NCBI GenBank assembly: GCA_001004085.1
Contig: LCQJ01000017.1
Span: 1 to 6,735, forward strand
Origin: Parcubacteria group bacterium GW2011_GWA2_50_10b
GTDB lineage: Bacteria > Patescibacteriota > Minisyncoccia > Phycocordibacterales > Zambryskibacteraceae
Reading direction: 5' to 3'
DNA: 6,735 nucleotides
The position numbers were made by a program, and so were the translations under genes. Positions 1-4,986 of this stretch are shown one piece after another (the stretch's first letter is position 1; each line of letters begins with the position of its first letter). Under the pieces are notes generated by a model. The model worked only from the letters and a program-made list of their open reading frames with translations. It made no database searches and was not told the DNA's origin.

Positions 1-89
1 TCTTGAACGACCGGCCGAGAGAATGCATTGGTTTCCGAAGTCCGATGGAGTATTATTATTCACTAACTAGTGTCCTACTTGAGGGGTAG
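1..89 (+). CDS. IS30-family-like transposase, C-terminal end only (partial, runs off left edge)
   Basis: Reading in frame from position 3 gives a 28-residue tail, LNDRPRECIGFRSPMEYYYS followed by eight more residues, ending at TAG 87-89. The pattern N-x-RPR-x-x-x-G-x-x-x-P-x-E is the usual end of the DDE integrase core in IS30-type transposases (family knowledge; typical form N-RPRK-LG-TP-E). These enzymes cut and join insertion-sequence ends. The gene has no start here, so its length and activity cannot be judged. The terminal inverted repeat should lie near 60-97, where a short CACTA/TAGTG hairpin (61-72) occurs, but the matching end is outside the window. The other two forward frames give no recognisable protein here. 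Confidence 0.65.
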   Translation, partial: LNDRPRECIGFRSPMEYYYSLTSVLLEG

Positions 90-97
90 CGGGAGGA

Positions 98-304
98 GTG
101 GGCTTCCTGCCCTATTACGCCACCAAATTGTGGGACCTCAACATCCCTTCCAGAATCATCCAGCGCTCGGTCTTCTTTACCGGCGGAGCGTTCTTCGCCG
201 CCTCGATTGAATGGCTTGCCCCGGTCTTCCATATGGAAATCTTTAAATTCCGCCGCACACTGAAAAAAGTTTTCGGTTCCAAAGTCAAGAGAAAATACGC
301 TTAA
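98..304 (+). CDS. small hypothetical membrane protein, possibly the 3' remnant of a longer gene
   Basis: This open frame of 68 residues starts at GTG 98. Purines (GGGAGGA) touch the start codon, with no proper Shine-Dalgarno spacing. The protein has one hydrophobic stretch (about residues 25-43, rich in F, G, A) and a strongly basic C-terminal tail (RRTLKKVFGSKVKRK). I do not recognise the family. The open frame continues upstream to an in-frame TGA at 80-82, adding residues that read naturally into the protein (VAGG before VGF). It therefore may be the C-terminal part of a permease-like gene interrupted by the IS30-like element on its left, rather than a complete gene. The tRNA gene follows 36 bp downstream. 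Confidence 0.45.
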   Translation: MGFLPYYATKLWDLNIPSRIIQRSVFFTGGAFFAASIEWLAPVFHMEIFKFRRTLKKVFGSKVKRKYA

Positions 305-322
305 GCGGAGCCCCATCTTTTC

Positions 323-331
323 TGATATATT
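323..331 (+). promoter_or_regulatory. extended -10 promoter for the tRNA gene
   Basis: TG-A-TATATT at 323-331 matches an extended -10 (TGn followed by five of six TATAAT bases). It would start transcription at about 338, three bases before the mature tRNA. No convincing -35 box is seen 17 bp upstream, which is tolerated by extended -10 promoters. Confidence 0.5.
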
Positions 332-340
332 AGTGCCATT

Positions 341-416
341 GCGCGTGTAGCTCAGTTGGTAGAGCGCCGAGCTTATACCTCGGTGGTCCTAGGTTCGAGT
401 CCTAGCACGCGCACCA
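341..416 (+). tRNA. tRNA-Ile, anticodon UAU
   Basis: This is a complete 76-nt cloverleaf. The acceptor arms are GCGCGTG (341-347) and CACGCGC (406-412). The D stem is GCTC/GAGC (350-353/362-365). The anticodon stem is CCGAG/CTCGG (367-371/379-383) around the loop CTTATAC, placing anticodon TAT at 374-376. The variable loop has 5 nt. The T stem is CTAGG/CCTAG with loop TTCGAGT, followed by A73 and an encoded CCA at 414-416. All stems are fully paired. UAU reads AUA (isoleucine). Most bacteria instead read AUA with a CAU tRNA whose C34 is converted to lysidine by TilS, so this is the less usual solution. The isotype follows from the anticodon only. Confidence 0.95.
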
Positions 417-422
417 AGAGTA

Positions 423-451
423 TGGACACGTTGGAAGAGTGGTAATATAAA
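423..451 (+). promoter_or_regulatory. sigma70-type promoter for the small membrane-protein cluster
   Basis: TGGACA (423-428, five of six matches to TTGACA), exactly 17 bp, then TATAAA (446-451, five of six). The predicted start near 458 leaves a leader of only about 10 nt before ATG 468, too short for a standard Shine-Dalgarno. It lies just after the tRNA, so the cluster can be transcribed independently of it. Confidence 0.6.
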
Positions 452-467
452 TACGAAGACTATAGTC

Positions 468-686
468 ATGTTCACTCTGGAAATCATTTTCAATATCCTG
501 GCCGGACTGGCGTTCTTTATCTACTGGGTAATCGCTTTCGTCATCCTCTATCACCTCTCCCGCTTCGGCATCGGCGTTCAACCCAAGAAGTTTGCCGCCA
601 CGTTCCTCTTCGGCTCGGTAGTACTCTCCGCCGCGGTCATAATTTTGTTTACGAGGACAGATATAAGTGCCTTCCTCTCGCTATAA
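468..686 (+). CDS. small two-helix membrane protein, hypothetical
   Basis: This 72-residue protein starts at ATG 468 and ends at TAA 684-686. Two hydrophobic segments are evident (about residues 7-28 and 44-62), joined by a short polar stretch with RFGIGVQPKK. It is therefore probably a hairpin-type inner-membrane protein. It has no catalytic motif and I do not assign a family. It is the first gene of a plus-strand group: the PH-domain gene starts 4 bp after its stop, or overlaps it if the alternative GTG start is used, so the two are probably co-transcribed and possibly translationally coupled. The promoter at 423-451 fits this gene. Confidence 0.7.
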   Translation: MFTLEIIFNILAGLAFFIYWVIAFVILYHLSRFGIGVQPKKFAATFLFGSVVLSAAVIILFTRTDISAFLSL

Positions 687-690
687 AGAC

Positions 691-1254
691 ATGATCAAGA
701 AACTGCTTTCGATCTTCCACGACTCTCCCAACTCTTTCGAGGGCCAAAAACATGGCGAAGAAGTATTGATGCTCCTGCGACACCATCCATTCACCATCAT
801 TATCAAGGTCGCCTTCTTCGTCCTTATCGGTCTCGTGCCAATAGTGCTGTGGATAATATTTTCTGCGCTACTCGAGGAACATGGCTGGCTCAATGCCTTT
901 CTCTTCGTCTCAAGTATCTGGTATCTGGTCCTTTGGCTCGGCATCTTTCACTCTCTGACAATATATACGCTCAATGCCGTCCTCATTACCGACCGTCGCA
1001 TTATAGACAACGACCTCCACGGACTCTTCAACCGCGAGGTCTCCGAATTGCACAATAACCGGATACAGGACGTTTCCGTGCATACGAACGGACTCTTGGA
1101 GACTTTCCTCAAATTCGGAGATGTGACCGTCCAGACCGCCGCTTCCGAGAAACAGTTCATCTTCCACCAAGTGCCCAAGCCGGAGAAGGTTAAAGACGTC
1201 ATTATGCAGATTACCGCCTCTAGACATACCGGAGTTAAGACCGTGGTACAATAA
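691..1254 (+). CDS. bacterial PH-domain membrane protein (YdbS/DUF304-like, bPH_2)
   Basis: From ATG 691 this is a 187-residue protein. The N-terminal 30 residues are soluble, and two membrane segments follow (about 35-60 and 66-88). The rest (about 90-175) is a single bPH_2-like domain, shown by the typical string TLNAVLITDRRII, then LFNREVSELHNNRIQDVSV and the glycine-aspartate turn KFGDVTVQT. In this family, proteins of the YdbS/YdbT type sit in the inner membrane with the PH-like domain exposed; their molecular role is poorly known. An alternative GTG at 667 would add eight residues and overlap the upstream gene by 20 bp. I prefer ATG 691, although neither start has a clear Shine-Dalgarno. 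The family assignment is confident, the function is not. Confidence 0.85.
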   Translation: MIKKLLSIFHDSPNSFEGQKHGEEVLMLLRHHPFTIIIKVAFFVLIGLVPIVLWIIFSALLEEHGWLNAFLFVSSIWYLVLWLGIFHSLTIYTLNAVLITDRRIIDNDLHGLFNREVSELHNNRIQDVSVHTNGLLETFLKFGDVTVQTAASEKQFIFHQVPKPEKVKDVIMQITASRHTGVKTVVQ

Positions 1255-1293
1255 ATACGGGTTGAGCTATAACCTTAACAGCTAATCAAGCTT

Positions 1294-1485
1294 ATGAAAA
1301 TCCATACGATTACGTTCATCCTGCTTATCATCGGCGGTCTCAACTGGGGACTCGAAGTGCTCGGTTACGGCCTCGGCAATTATCTGCCGGGAAACGTCAT
1401 GATGATTGTCTACGTGCTGGTCGCGCTCTCGGCTGTCTATGAAATCTTCAGCCACAAGAGATTCTGTCGAAACTGCAATCCGTAA
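1294..1485 (+). CDS. DUF378 family small membrane protein
   Basis: This 63-residue protein from ATG 1294 to TAA 1483-1485 has the DUF378 signature IGGLNWGLEVLGY near the N-terminus, then a second hydrophobic helix IVYVLVALSAVYEIF. The two membrane helices cover about residues 5-27 and 35-53. Family members are tiny inner-membrane proteins of unknown function. This one ends in a Cys-x-x-Cys pair (C58, C61) in a basic tail, which could bind metal or form a disulfide (inference). It lies 39 bp behind the PH-domain gene. No clear Shine-Dalgarno is visible, and only a weak TTGAGC/TAATCA pair precedes it, so it is either read through from the upstream genes or has a weak promoter. Confidence 0.85.
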   Translation: MKIHTITFILLIIGGLNWGLEVLGYGLGNYLPGNVMMIVYVLVALSAVYEIFSHKRFCRNCNP

Positions 1486-1514
1486 GAATCCGCCCCTCAT
1501 ACCGTTTATGTATG

Positions 1515-1548
1515 ATGCAAGAGCCCCGCTTCGGCGGGGCTCTTGCAT
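1515..1548. terminator. UUCG-capped hairpin shared by the convergent DUF378 and ftsH genes
   Basis: A perfect 15-bp stem (1515-1529 with 1534-1548) closes on the loop TTCG, flanked by C and G as in the very stable C(UUCG)G tetraloop. It starts 29 bp after the DUF378 stop and lies 3 bp beyond the ftsH stop, so it can end transcription from both sides. There is no T-run on either strand, so it could also act as a 3'-end stabiliser. Confidence 0.75.
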
Positions 1549-1551
1549 TGC

Positions 1552-3480
1552 CTATTTCTGGTGCTCGATATCCTTTTTCTTCTTCAGCTTGATGTTGTGC
1601 TTAACCAATATCTCTTCGAATTCTTTCTGCTCGATGGTCTCGACCTCGACCAGCCGCTCGGCGATGGCATTTAACACTTTGCGGTGGTCTTTGATGATCT
1701 TCTCGGCTTTCTTCATGGCGTCATTCATTATTTGAGAAACTTCCGCATCTATCTGTGCTCCCACCTGCTCGGAATAATCCTTGTCCCCCACTCCCACGCC
1801 GAACAAAGGCTTGCCGGCCGGGCTCTCGAGCGCGATGGGGCCCATTTTCTCGCTCATGCCGTACTTGGTAACCATGTCGCGTGCCAGAGCAGTCGAAACC
1901 TGAAGGTCGTTCGACGGTCCGGTGGTAATATCGTTGTAAATCATCTTCTCCACCACGTAACCGCCCAGAGCGACAGCAATATCATCGAGGAATTCTTTCT
2001 TGGACTGCAGTTTGTTTTCTTCGAGCGGCAATTTGAAAACGTATCCGAGAGCGCGGCCGCGCGAAATGATGGTAATTTTATGCACCGGGTCGGCGTAAGG
2101 CAGCACCGATGCAACCAGGGCGTGACCGGCCTCGTGGAACGCGGTCAGTTCCTTCTCCTTGCTCGAGAGGATGTGACTGCGACGTTCCGGACCGAGCATG
2201 ACCTTCTCGATGGAGCGGATGAGATCGAACTGGGCGACCGTGGTGCGGTCTTCGCGGGCGGCGAGGATAGCGGCTTCGTTCATAAGCGAGTAAAGGTCGG
2301 CACCGGAGAAGCCCGGGGTGCGCTCGGCGATGAGCGGCAGGTTCACATCCTCGGCAAACGGTTTTTTTCTTGAGTGGATTTTCAAAATTTCCTCACGATC
2401 GCGGCGGTCGGGCATATCGAGCGTCACGCGGCGGTCGAAACGGCCGGGGCGCAGAAGCGCCGGGTCAAGCACGTCCGGACGGTTGGTGGCGGCCATGACG
2501 ATCACTTTCTCGTTGGGCTCGAAACCGTCGAGCTCAACCAGAATCTGGTTTAAAGTCTGTTCGCGCTCGTCGTTGCCGCCGCCGACTCCGGTGCCGCGCA
2601 CGCGGCCAACCGCGTCAATCTCGTCGACGAAGATGATGGCCGGCGCCGCCGCCTTGGCGAGGTTGAAGAGGTCACGCACCCGCGAGGCACCAACACCCAC
2701 GAACATCTCGACGAATTCCGAGCCGGAGATGGAGAAGAAGGCCACGCCCGCCTCCCCCGCCACCGCGCGAGCCAGAAGTGTCTTGCCCGTCCCGGGCGCG
2801 CCCATAAGCAGGATGCCTTTGGGAATGCGGGCGCCGATGTCGAGGAACTTCTTGGGATTTTTCAAAAAGTCGACAATCTCGCGCAGCTCTTCCTTGGCCT
2901 CGCGCGCGCCGGCCACGTCTTTGAAGGTGACCCGGCTATTTTTGTCATTGGGATTGGTAAGCCTCGCTTTGGACTGGCCGAAGGAAAAAGCCTGCATGCC
3001 GGCGCCTTTGACCTGGCGCGAGAGAAACCAGAGGAAGAAAATGATAAAGATAATGGGCAGGATGATGGGCGCGAGCGAAGCAAACCAATACATGGCGCCT
3101 TGGTCGTTTTTGACTTCGATTTCGACCTTGGCGAGCGCTTCGGGAGTAACGGCATAATTTTTGAGCGTGGTGGTGAGCGCGGTGTTGGCCTCTTTCTTGG
3201 AAATCTTTGTGGAGCCGTCAGCGAAAGTAACATCGAGATTGTCGCCGGTGATGACGATGTCGGAGATTTGACCGAGGGAAATTTCCGAAGCCAGCTCGGA
3301 AAGCGAGATTTGCTCCTTCTTGCCAGAGAGTCCGGTCAGGAGCGAATAGGCGCTCACTAGCAAAAGAAAGATGACCAAAGCCAAGACGGCCTGACCGATA
3401 AGCCCGCGGCCCGGCGGAGTACTACCCTGTTTCGGCGAACGGATGATGATTTTCCTGGTTTTCTTGAACGAATCTTTCAT
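1552..3480 (-). CDS. ftsH: ATP-dependent zinc metalloprotease FtsH
   Basis: This 642-residue protein has the full FtsH layout. A basic N-terminus leads to membrane helix 1 (about 28-48), a periplasmic domain (about 50-130) and helix 2 (about 133-154). The AAA+ domain carries Walker A GAPGTGKT (227-234), pore loop MFVGVG (259-264), Walker B IIFVDEID (282-289) and the second region of homology with arginine fingers (RPGRFDR, 344-350). The M41 zinc protease domain has HEAGH (449-453) and the third ligand aspartate in GPSNDLQ (D525). The C-terminus is lysine-rich. FtsH hexamers extract and degrade membrane proteins and tagged or misfolded proteins. The start at 3480 is chosen because a perfect TATAAT lies 6 bp upstream. 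A longer reading to 3564 would cross the promoter and overlap smpB. It ends at TAG 1552-1554. All catalytic residues are present. Confidence 0.98.
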   Translation of the reverse strand: MKDSFKKTRKIIIRSPKQGSTPPGRGLIGQAVLALVIFLLLVSAYSLLTGLSGKKEQISLSELASEISLGQISDIVITGDNLDVTFADGSTKISKKEANTALTTTLKNYAVTPEALAKVEIEVKNDQGAMYWFASLAPIILPIIFIIFFLWFLSRQVKGAGMQAFSFGQSKARLTNPNDKNSRVTFKDVAGAREAKEELREIVDFLKNPKKFLDIGARIPKGILLMGAPGTGKTLLARAVAGEAGVAFFSISGSEFVEMFVGVGASRVRDLFNLAKAAAPAIIFVDEIDAVGRVRGTGVGGGNDEREQTLNQILVELDGFEPNEKVIVMAATNRPDVLDPALLRPGRFDRRVTLDMPDRRDREEILKIHSRKKPFAEDVNLPLIAERTPGFSGADLYSLMNEAAILAAREDRTTVAQFDLIRSIEKVMLGPERRSHILSSKEKELTAFHEAGHALVASVLPYADPVHKITIISRGRALGYVFKLPLEENKLQSKKEFLDDIAVALGGYVVEKMIYNDITTGPSNDLQVSTALARDMVTKYGMSEKMGPIALESPAGKPLFGVGVGDKDYSEQVGAQIDAEVSQIMNDAMKKAEKIIKDHRKVLNAIAERLVEVETIEQKEFEEILVKHNIKLKKKKDIEHQK

Positions 3481-3486
3481 AGTGGC

Positions 3487-3492
3487 ATTATA
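3487..3492 (-). promoter_or_regulatory. ftsH -10 box, predicts a leaderless mRNA
   Basis: On the minus strand a perfect TATAAT reads from 3492 to 3487, followed by six bases and then ATG at 3480. Standard spacing puts +1 on the A of the start codon. The -35 region is weak. There is no room for a ribosome binding site. Confidence 0.6.
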
Positions 3493-3500
3493 CTGAAATT

Positions 3501-3509
3501 TGCTATCAT
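3501..3509 (+). promoter_or_regulatory. smpB extended -10 box, predicts a leaderless mRNA
   Basis: TG-C-TATCAT at 3501-3509 is an extended -10 with five of six TATAAT matches. Seven bases separate it from ATG 3517, so transcription should start at or next to the start codon. It faces the ftsH -10 box, with only 8 bp between the two elements. Confidence 0.55.
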
Positions 3510-3516
3510 TCCTAGC

Positions 3517-3951
3517 ATGACTCTTACGAAGAATAAAAAAGCCTTTTTCGATTACGAGATTCAAAAGACCTTCACGGCCGGAATCGAGTTATTGGGCCTG
3601 GAAGTGAAGTCGGTGCGCGCGGGTAAGGCAAGCCTACAAGGCGCGTTTATAGCGGTGAGAGGAGGCGAAGCCTTTCTCGTCGGTGCCGATATCCCGGCCT
3701 ACCAACCCAAGAACGCTCCCGAAGATTATGACGCTTTGAGACCGCGAAAGCTTCTCTTGTCAAAAGCCGAGCTTTTGACACTAAAGGATGCGGAGGGCAC
3801 TAAAGGATTGACAATCGTGCCCATTTCGGTGTATAATAAAGGCAGGTTTCTGAAGCTCGACCTCGCTATCGCCAAGGGCAAGAAGAAGTTCGACAAACGC
3901 CAAGCGATCAAAAAGCGGGATGTCGAGAGAGAAATCGGACGTTCATTGTAA
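3517..3951 (+). CDS. smpB: SsrA-binding protein SmpB
   Basis: This 144-residue protein starts at ATG 3517 and ends at TAA 3949-3951. SmpB hallmarks are NKKAFFDYEI (6-15), GLEVKSVRAGKASL (27-40), the RPRKLLL segment near 75-81, GLTIVPISVYNKGRF (about 95-110) and the C-terminal tail KGKKKFDKRQAIKKRD (120-135), which sits in the empty mRNA channel of the stalled ribosome. SmpB binds the tRNA-like part of tmRNA and brings it to ribosomes stalled without a stop codon. It lies 36 bp upstream of ssrA, its RNA partner. Length is slightly below the usual 150-160 residues. The start is fixed by the -10 box seven bases upstream and by the neighbouring ftsH promoter. Confidence 0.97.
   Translation: MTLTKNKKAFFDYEIQKTFTAGIELLGLEVKSVRAGKASLQGAFIAVRGGEAFLVGADIPAYQPKNAPEDYDALRPRKLLLSKAELLTLKDAEGTKGLTIVPISVYNKGRFLKLDLAIAKGKKKFDKRQAIKKRDVEREIGRSL
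3808..3837 (+). promoter_or_regulatory. consensus promoter inside smpB, candidate ssrA promoter
   Basis: A perfect TTGACA (3808-3813), 18 bp, and a perfect TATAAT (3832-3837) lie inside the smpB reading frame. Transcription would start near 3844, about 143 nt before the mature tmRNA, giving a precursor whose 5' leader would be removed by RNase P. Part of the match is forced by conserved codons (Leu-Thr, Tyr-Asn), so chance is possible. Confidence 0.45.
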
Positions 3952-3976
3952 ATTGGAAATTGAGAATTGAAAATTA
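3952..3976. repeat. AATTG-type short tandem degenerate repeat
   Basis: Three imperfect copies of ATTGRRA (ATTGGAA, ATTGAGA, ATTGAAA) follow one another directly after the smpB stop codon, ending in ATTA. The stretch is AT-rich in an otherwise GC-balanced area and lies immediately before ssrA. It may be a slippage product or a low-melting region upstream of the tmRNA gene. Confidence 0.5.
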
Positions 3977-3986
3977 TTTCCCATAC

Positions 3987-4389
3987 GGGGGTGTCAGTTT
4001 TGACACGTGGACAGCCCGGTATGTGCAGGCAGAGCTCTCGTAACTCTTTAAACTGCGGGAAAATTTAAGTGCAGACTCAACCGTCGCACGGGCAAAGTCA
4101 ACTGTTTCTCCGTATTTTACGGCGAACGACTTTGTATTCGCTTACGTTCGAGCTTAAACTCGTCTGAGCGAACGATTGCTACTCCCGCCGTCCGGGACGG
4201 GATAGCAGCCGCTTTATCTCTCGGATTGTAGTCCCGATACTGCTCTTATCGGGATCAAACTCAGAGCTTTGGATTCTTTGTGTTTTGTCTGATTTTTAGC
4301 AAAGAGTCCGAGAATCAAAATCATGATAAGCCTGTAGAATCATATCGTGCATCCTCATGGACGGGAGCTCACTCTCCCCACCTCCACCA
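3987..4389 (+). ncRNA. ssrA: transfer-messenger RNA (tmRNA)
   Basis: The acceptor stem pairs GGGGGTG (3987-3993) with CACCTCC (4379-4385), including G-U at the third pair, the alanine identity element, followed by A and encoded CCA (4387-4389). The T stem is GGGAG/CTCCC (4363-4367/4374-4378). Helix P2 includes GCAGGC near 4026 with GCCTGT near 4330. The open frame resuming at GCG 4122 encodes ANDFVFAYVRA and stops at TAA 4155-4157. Stable stems follow (for example TCCCGATA/TATCGGGA near 4235-4255), consistent with the pseudoknot region. The RNA is charged with alanine, enters stalled ribosomes with SmpB and tags the product for proteolysis. Total length is 403 nt. Position 36 bp behind smpB supports the call. 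The T loop appears to have 6 instead of 7 bases. Confidence 0.95.
4122..4157 (+). other. tmRNA tag reading frame, peptide ANDFVFAYVRA
   Basis: The resume codon is probably GCG 4122, followed by AAC GAC as in the classical AND beginning (E. coli ANDENYALAA), and TAA at 4155-4157. The hydrophobic middle FVFAYV fits a degradation tag. The end YVRA differs from the usual LAA end. A small hairpin CCGTA/TACGG (4110-4122) closes directly on the first base of the resume codon. Confidence 0.85.
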
Positions 4390-4413
4390 CTTCGCTCCTA
4401 AACGGAGCTTCGC

Positions 4414-4425
4414 GGTGCTAGCACC
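4414..4425. repeat. 12-bp perfect palindrome behind ssrA
   Basis: GGTGCTAGCACC reads the same on both strands. It lies 24 bp beyond the tmRNA CCA end and before the terminator. It could be a protein-binding site or part of the ssrA 3' trailer fold. Confidence 0.45.
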
Positions 4426-4433
4426 ACAAAATT

Positions 4434-4464
4434 CCATTGACTACTAACCGGTCAGTGGTTTTTT
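4434..4464 (+). terminator. Rho-independent terminator of ssrA
   Basis: Stem CCATTGACT (4434-4442) pairs with GGTCAGTGG (4450-4458), with two G-U pairs, around a 7-nt loop. Six T residues (4459-4464) follow directly. It is 44 bp past the mature tmRNA end. Confidence 0.8.
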
Positions 4465-4478
4465 GTCATAGAAGTGGT

Positions 4479-4512
4479 GCCCCGCGTAGCTTTAGCGTAG
4501 TGGGGCTATAAT
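4479..4512 (+). promoter_or_regulatory. GIY-YIG gene promoter with hairpin abutting the -10 box
   Basis: A perfect TATAAT at 4507-4512 is followed by six bases and ATG 4519, predicting a leaderless mRNA. GCCCC (4479-4483) and GGGGC (4502-4506) form an inverted repeat ending at the base before TATAAT, enclosing two copies of GCGTAG (4484-4489, 4495-4500). No good -35 is visible. The repeat may be an operator or an additional stop for upstream transcription. Confidence 0.55.
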
Positions 4513-4518
4513 AAATCC

Positions 4519-4758
4519 ATGCACTACACTTATATTTTACAAAGTCAAAAGGATCAAACTTTCTATATCGGTTCAACCTCTGATTTGAAGCAAAGATTTA
4601 AAGTTCACAACCAAAAAGGAGCAAAATATACTTCTAGTAAAGCTCCCTTTGAACTTGTTTGGTATGGATCATTTAAAACAAAGTCTTTGGCTCAAGAATT
4701 TGAAAAATACCTTAAATCTAGTTCAGGCTTCGCATTTAGAAACAAGAGATTAATCTAA
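4519..4758 (+). CDS. small GIY-YIG nuclease-like protein (YhbQ/UPF0213 type)
   Basis: This 79-residue protein starts at ATG 4519 and is a single GIY-YIG domain. The two tyrosine motifs are YTYIL (3-7) and YIG (16-18). Then come R26 in KQRFKVHN with H30 and N31, YTSSKAPFELVWYGSF (37-52), and the catalytic-type glutamate E62 in FEKYLKSSSGF. The whole active-site set is present. Family members cut DNA, but the role of the stand-alone short ones is unclear. The coding sequence is clearly more AT-rich than ftsH, smpB or infC, which suggests recent transfer, and it sits directly behind ssrA, a common integration site for mobile DNA. It has its own promoter and is isolated between two terminators. 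Confidence 0.9.
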   Translation: MHYTYILQSQKDQTFYIGSTSDLKQRFKVHNQKGAKYTSSKAPFELVWYGSFKTKSLAQEFEKYLKSSSGFAFRNKRLI

Positions 4759-4878
4759 CACATTTTAGTCGGTTATACCTTCGTCTTGGCATCTTTCTAG
4801 ATTCCTGGACGATTTTTACGGGCCTTTTGTTTACCTAAATTCAGTTACAACTACGTTCAACAATCTCCACTCGACTCG

Positions 4879-4914
4879 CTTCGCTCGCTCGTGGCAAGCC
4901 ACCTGAAAGCGAAG
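4879..4914. repeat. nested hairpin between GIY-YIG gene and terminator
   Basis: Outer arms CTTCGC (4879-4884) and GCGAAG (4909-4914) enclose a symmetric 6/6 internal loop and inner arms GTGGC (4891-4895) and GCCAC (4898-4902) with an AA loop. It includes the CTCGCTTCGCTCGCTCG string and directly adjoins the terminator. The rest of the stretch 4759-4878 shows no gene or clear structure. Confidence 0.45.
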
Positions 4915-4946
4915 AAATAAATTCACCCCTTGGGGTGTTTTATTTT
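4915..4946. terminator. bidirectional terminator between GIY-YIG and DUF1003 genes
   Basis: CACCCC (4924-4929) pairs with GGGGTG (4932-4937) over a TT loop. The flanks AAATAAA (4915-4921) and TTTATTT (4939-4945) extend the stem and supply a U-rich tail on both strands. It lies between two convergent genes. Confidence 0.75.
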
Positions 4947-4956
4947 GCGAGTCGGG

Positions 4957-4985
4957 TGTCTGCGTAACCACAACAAAGGCAGACA
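4957..4985 (-). other. hairpin just beyond the DUF1003 stop codon
   Basis: TGTCTGC (4957-4963) pairs with GCAGACA (4979-4985) around a 15-nt loop, extendable by one G-U pair. It begins one base after the minus-strand stop codon at 4987-4989. There is no T-run, so it may stabilise the mRNA end or help termination at 4915-4946. Confidence 0.4.
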
Positions 4986-4986
4986 T

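Noticed and set aside
667..690. GTG 667 as the start of the PH-domain gene
   Set aside because: It overlaps the upstream gene by 20 bp, has no better ribosome site, and ATG 691 gives a normal N-terminus. It is not fully excluded.
2318..3157. Long plus-strand open frame of 279 codons opposite ftsH, and a similar one at 1684-2373
   Set aside because: These are antisense shadows of the well-conserved ftsH, with low-complexity Ser/Arg/Pro-rich or otherwise unfamiliar products and no promoter or ribosome site.
3481..3564. N-terminal extension of FtsH to a start at 3564
   Set aside because: It would be translated from the divergent promoter and the first codons of smpB in antisense. The added residues do not look like FtsH, and TATAAT sits six bases before ATG 3480.
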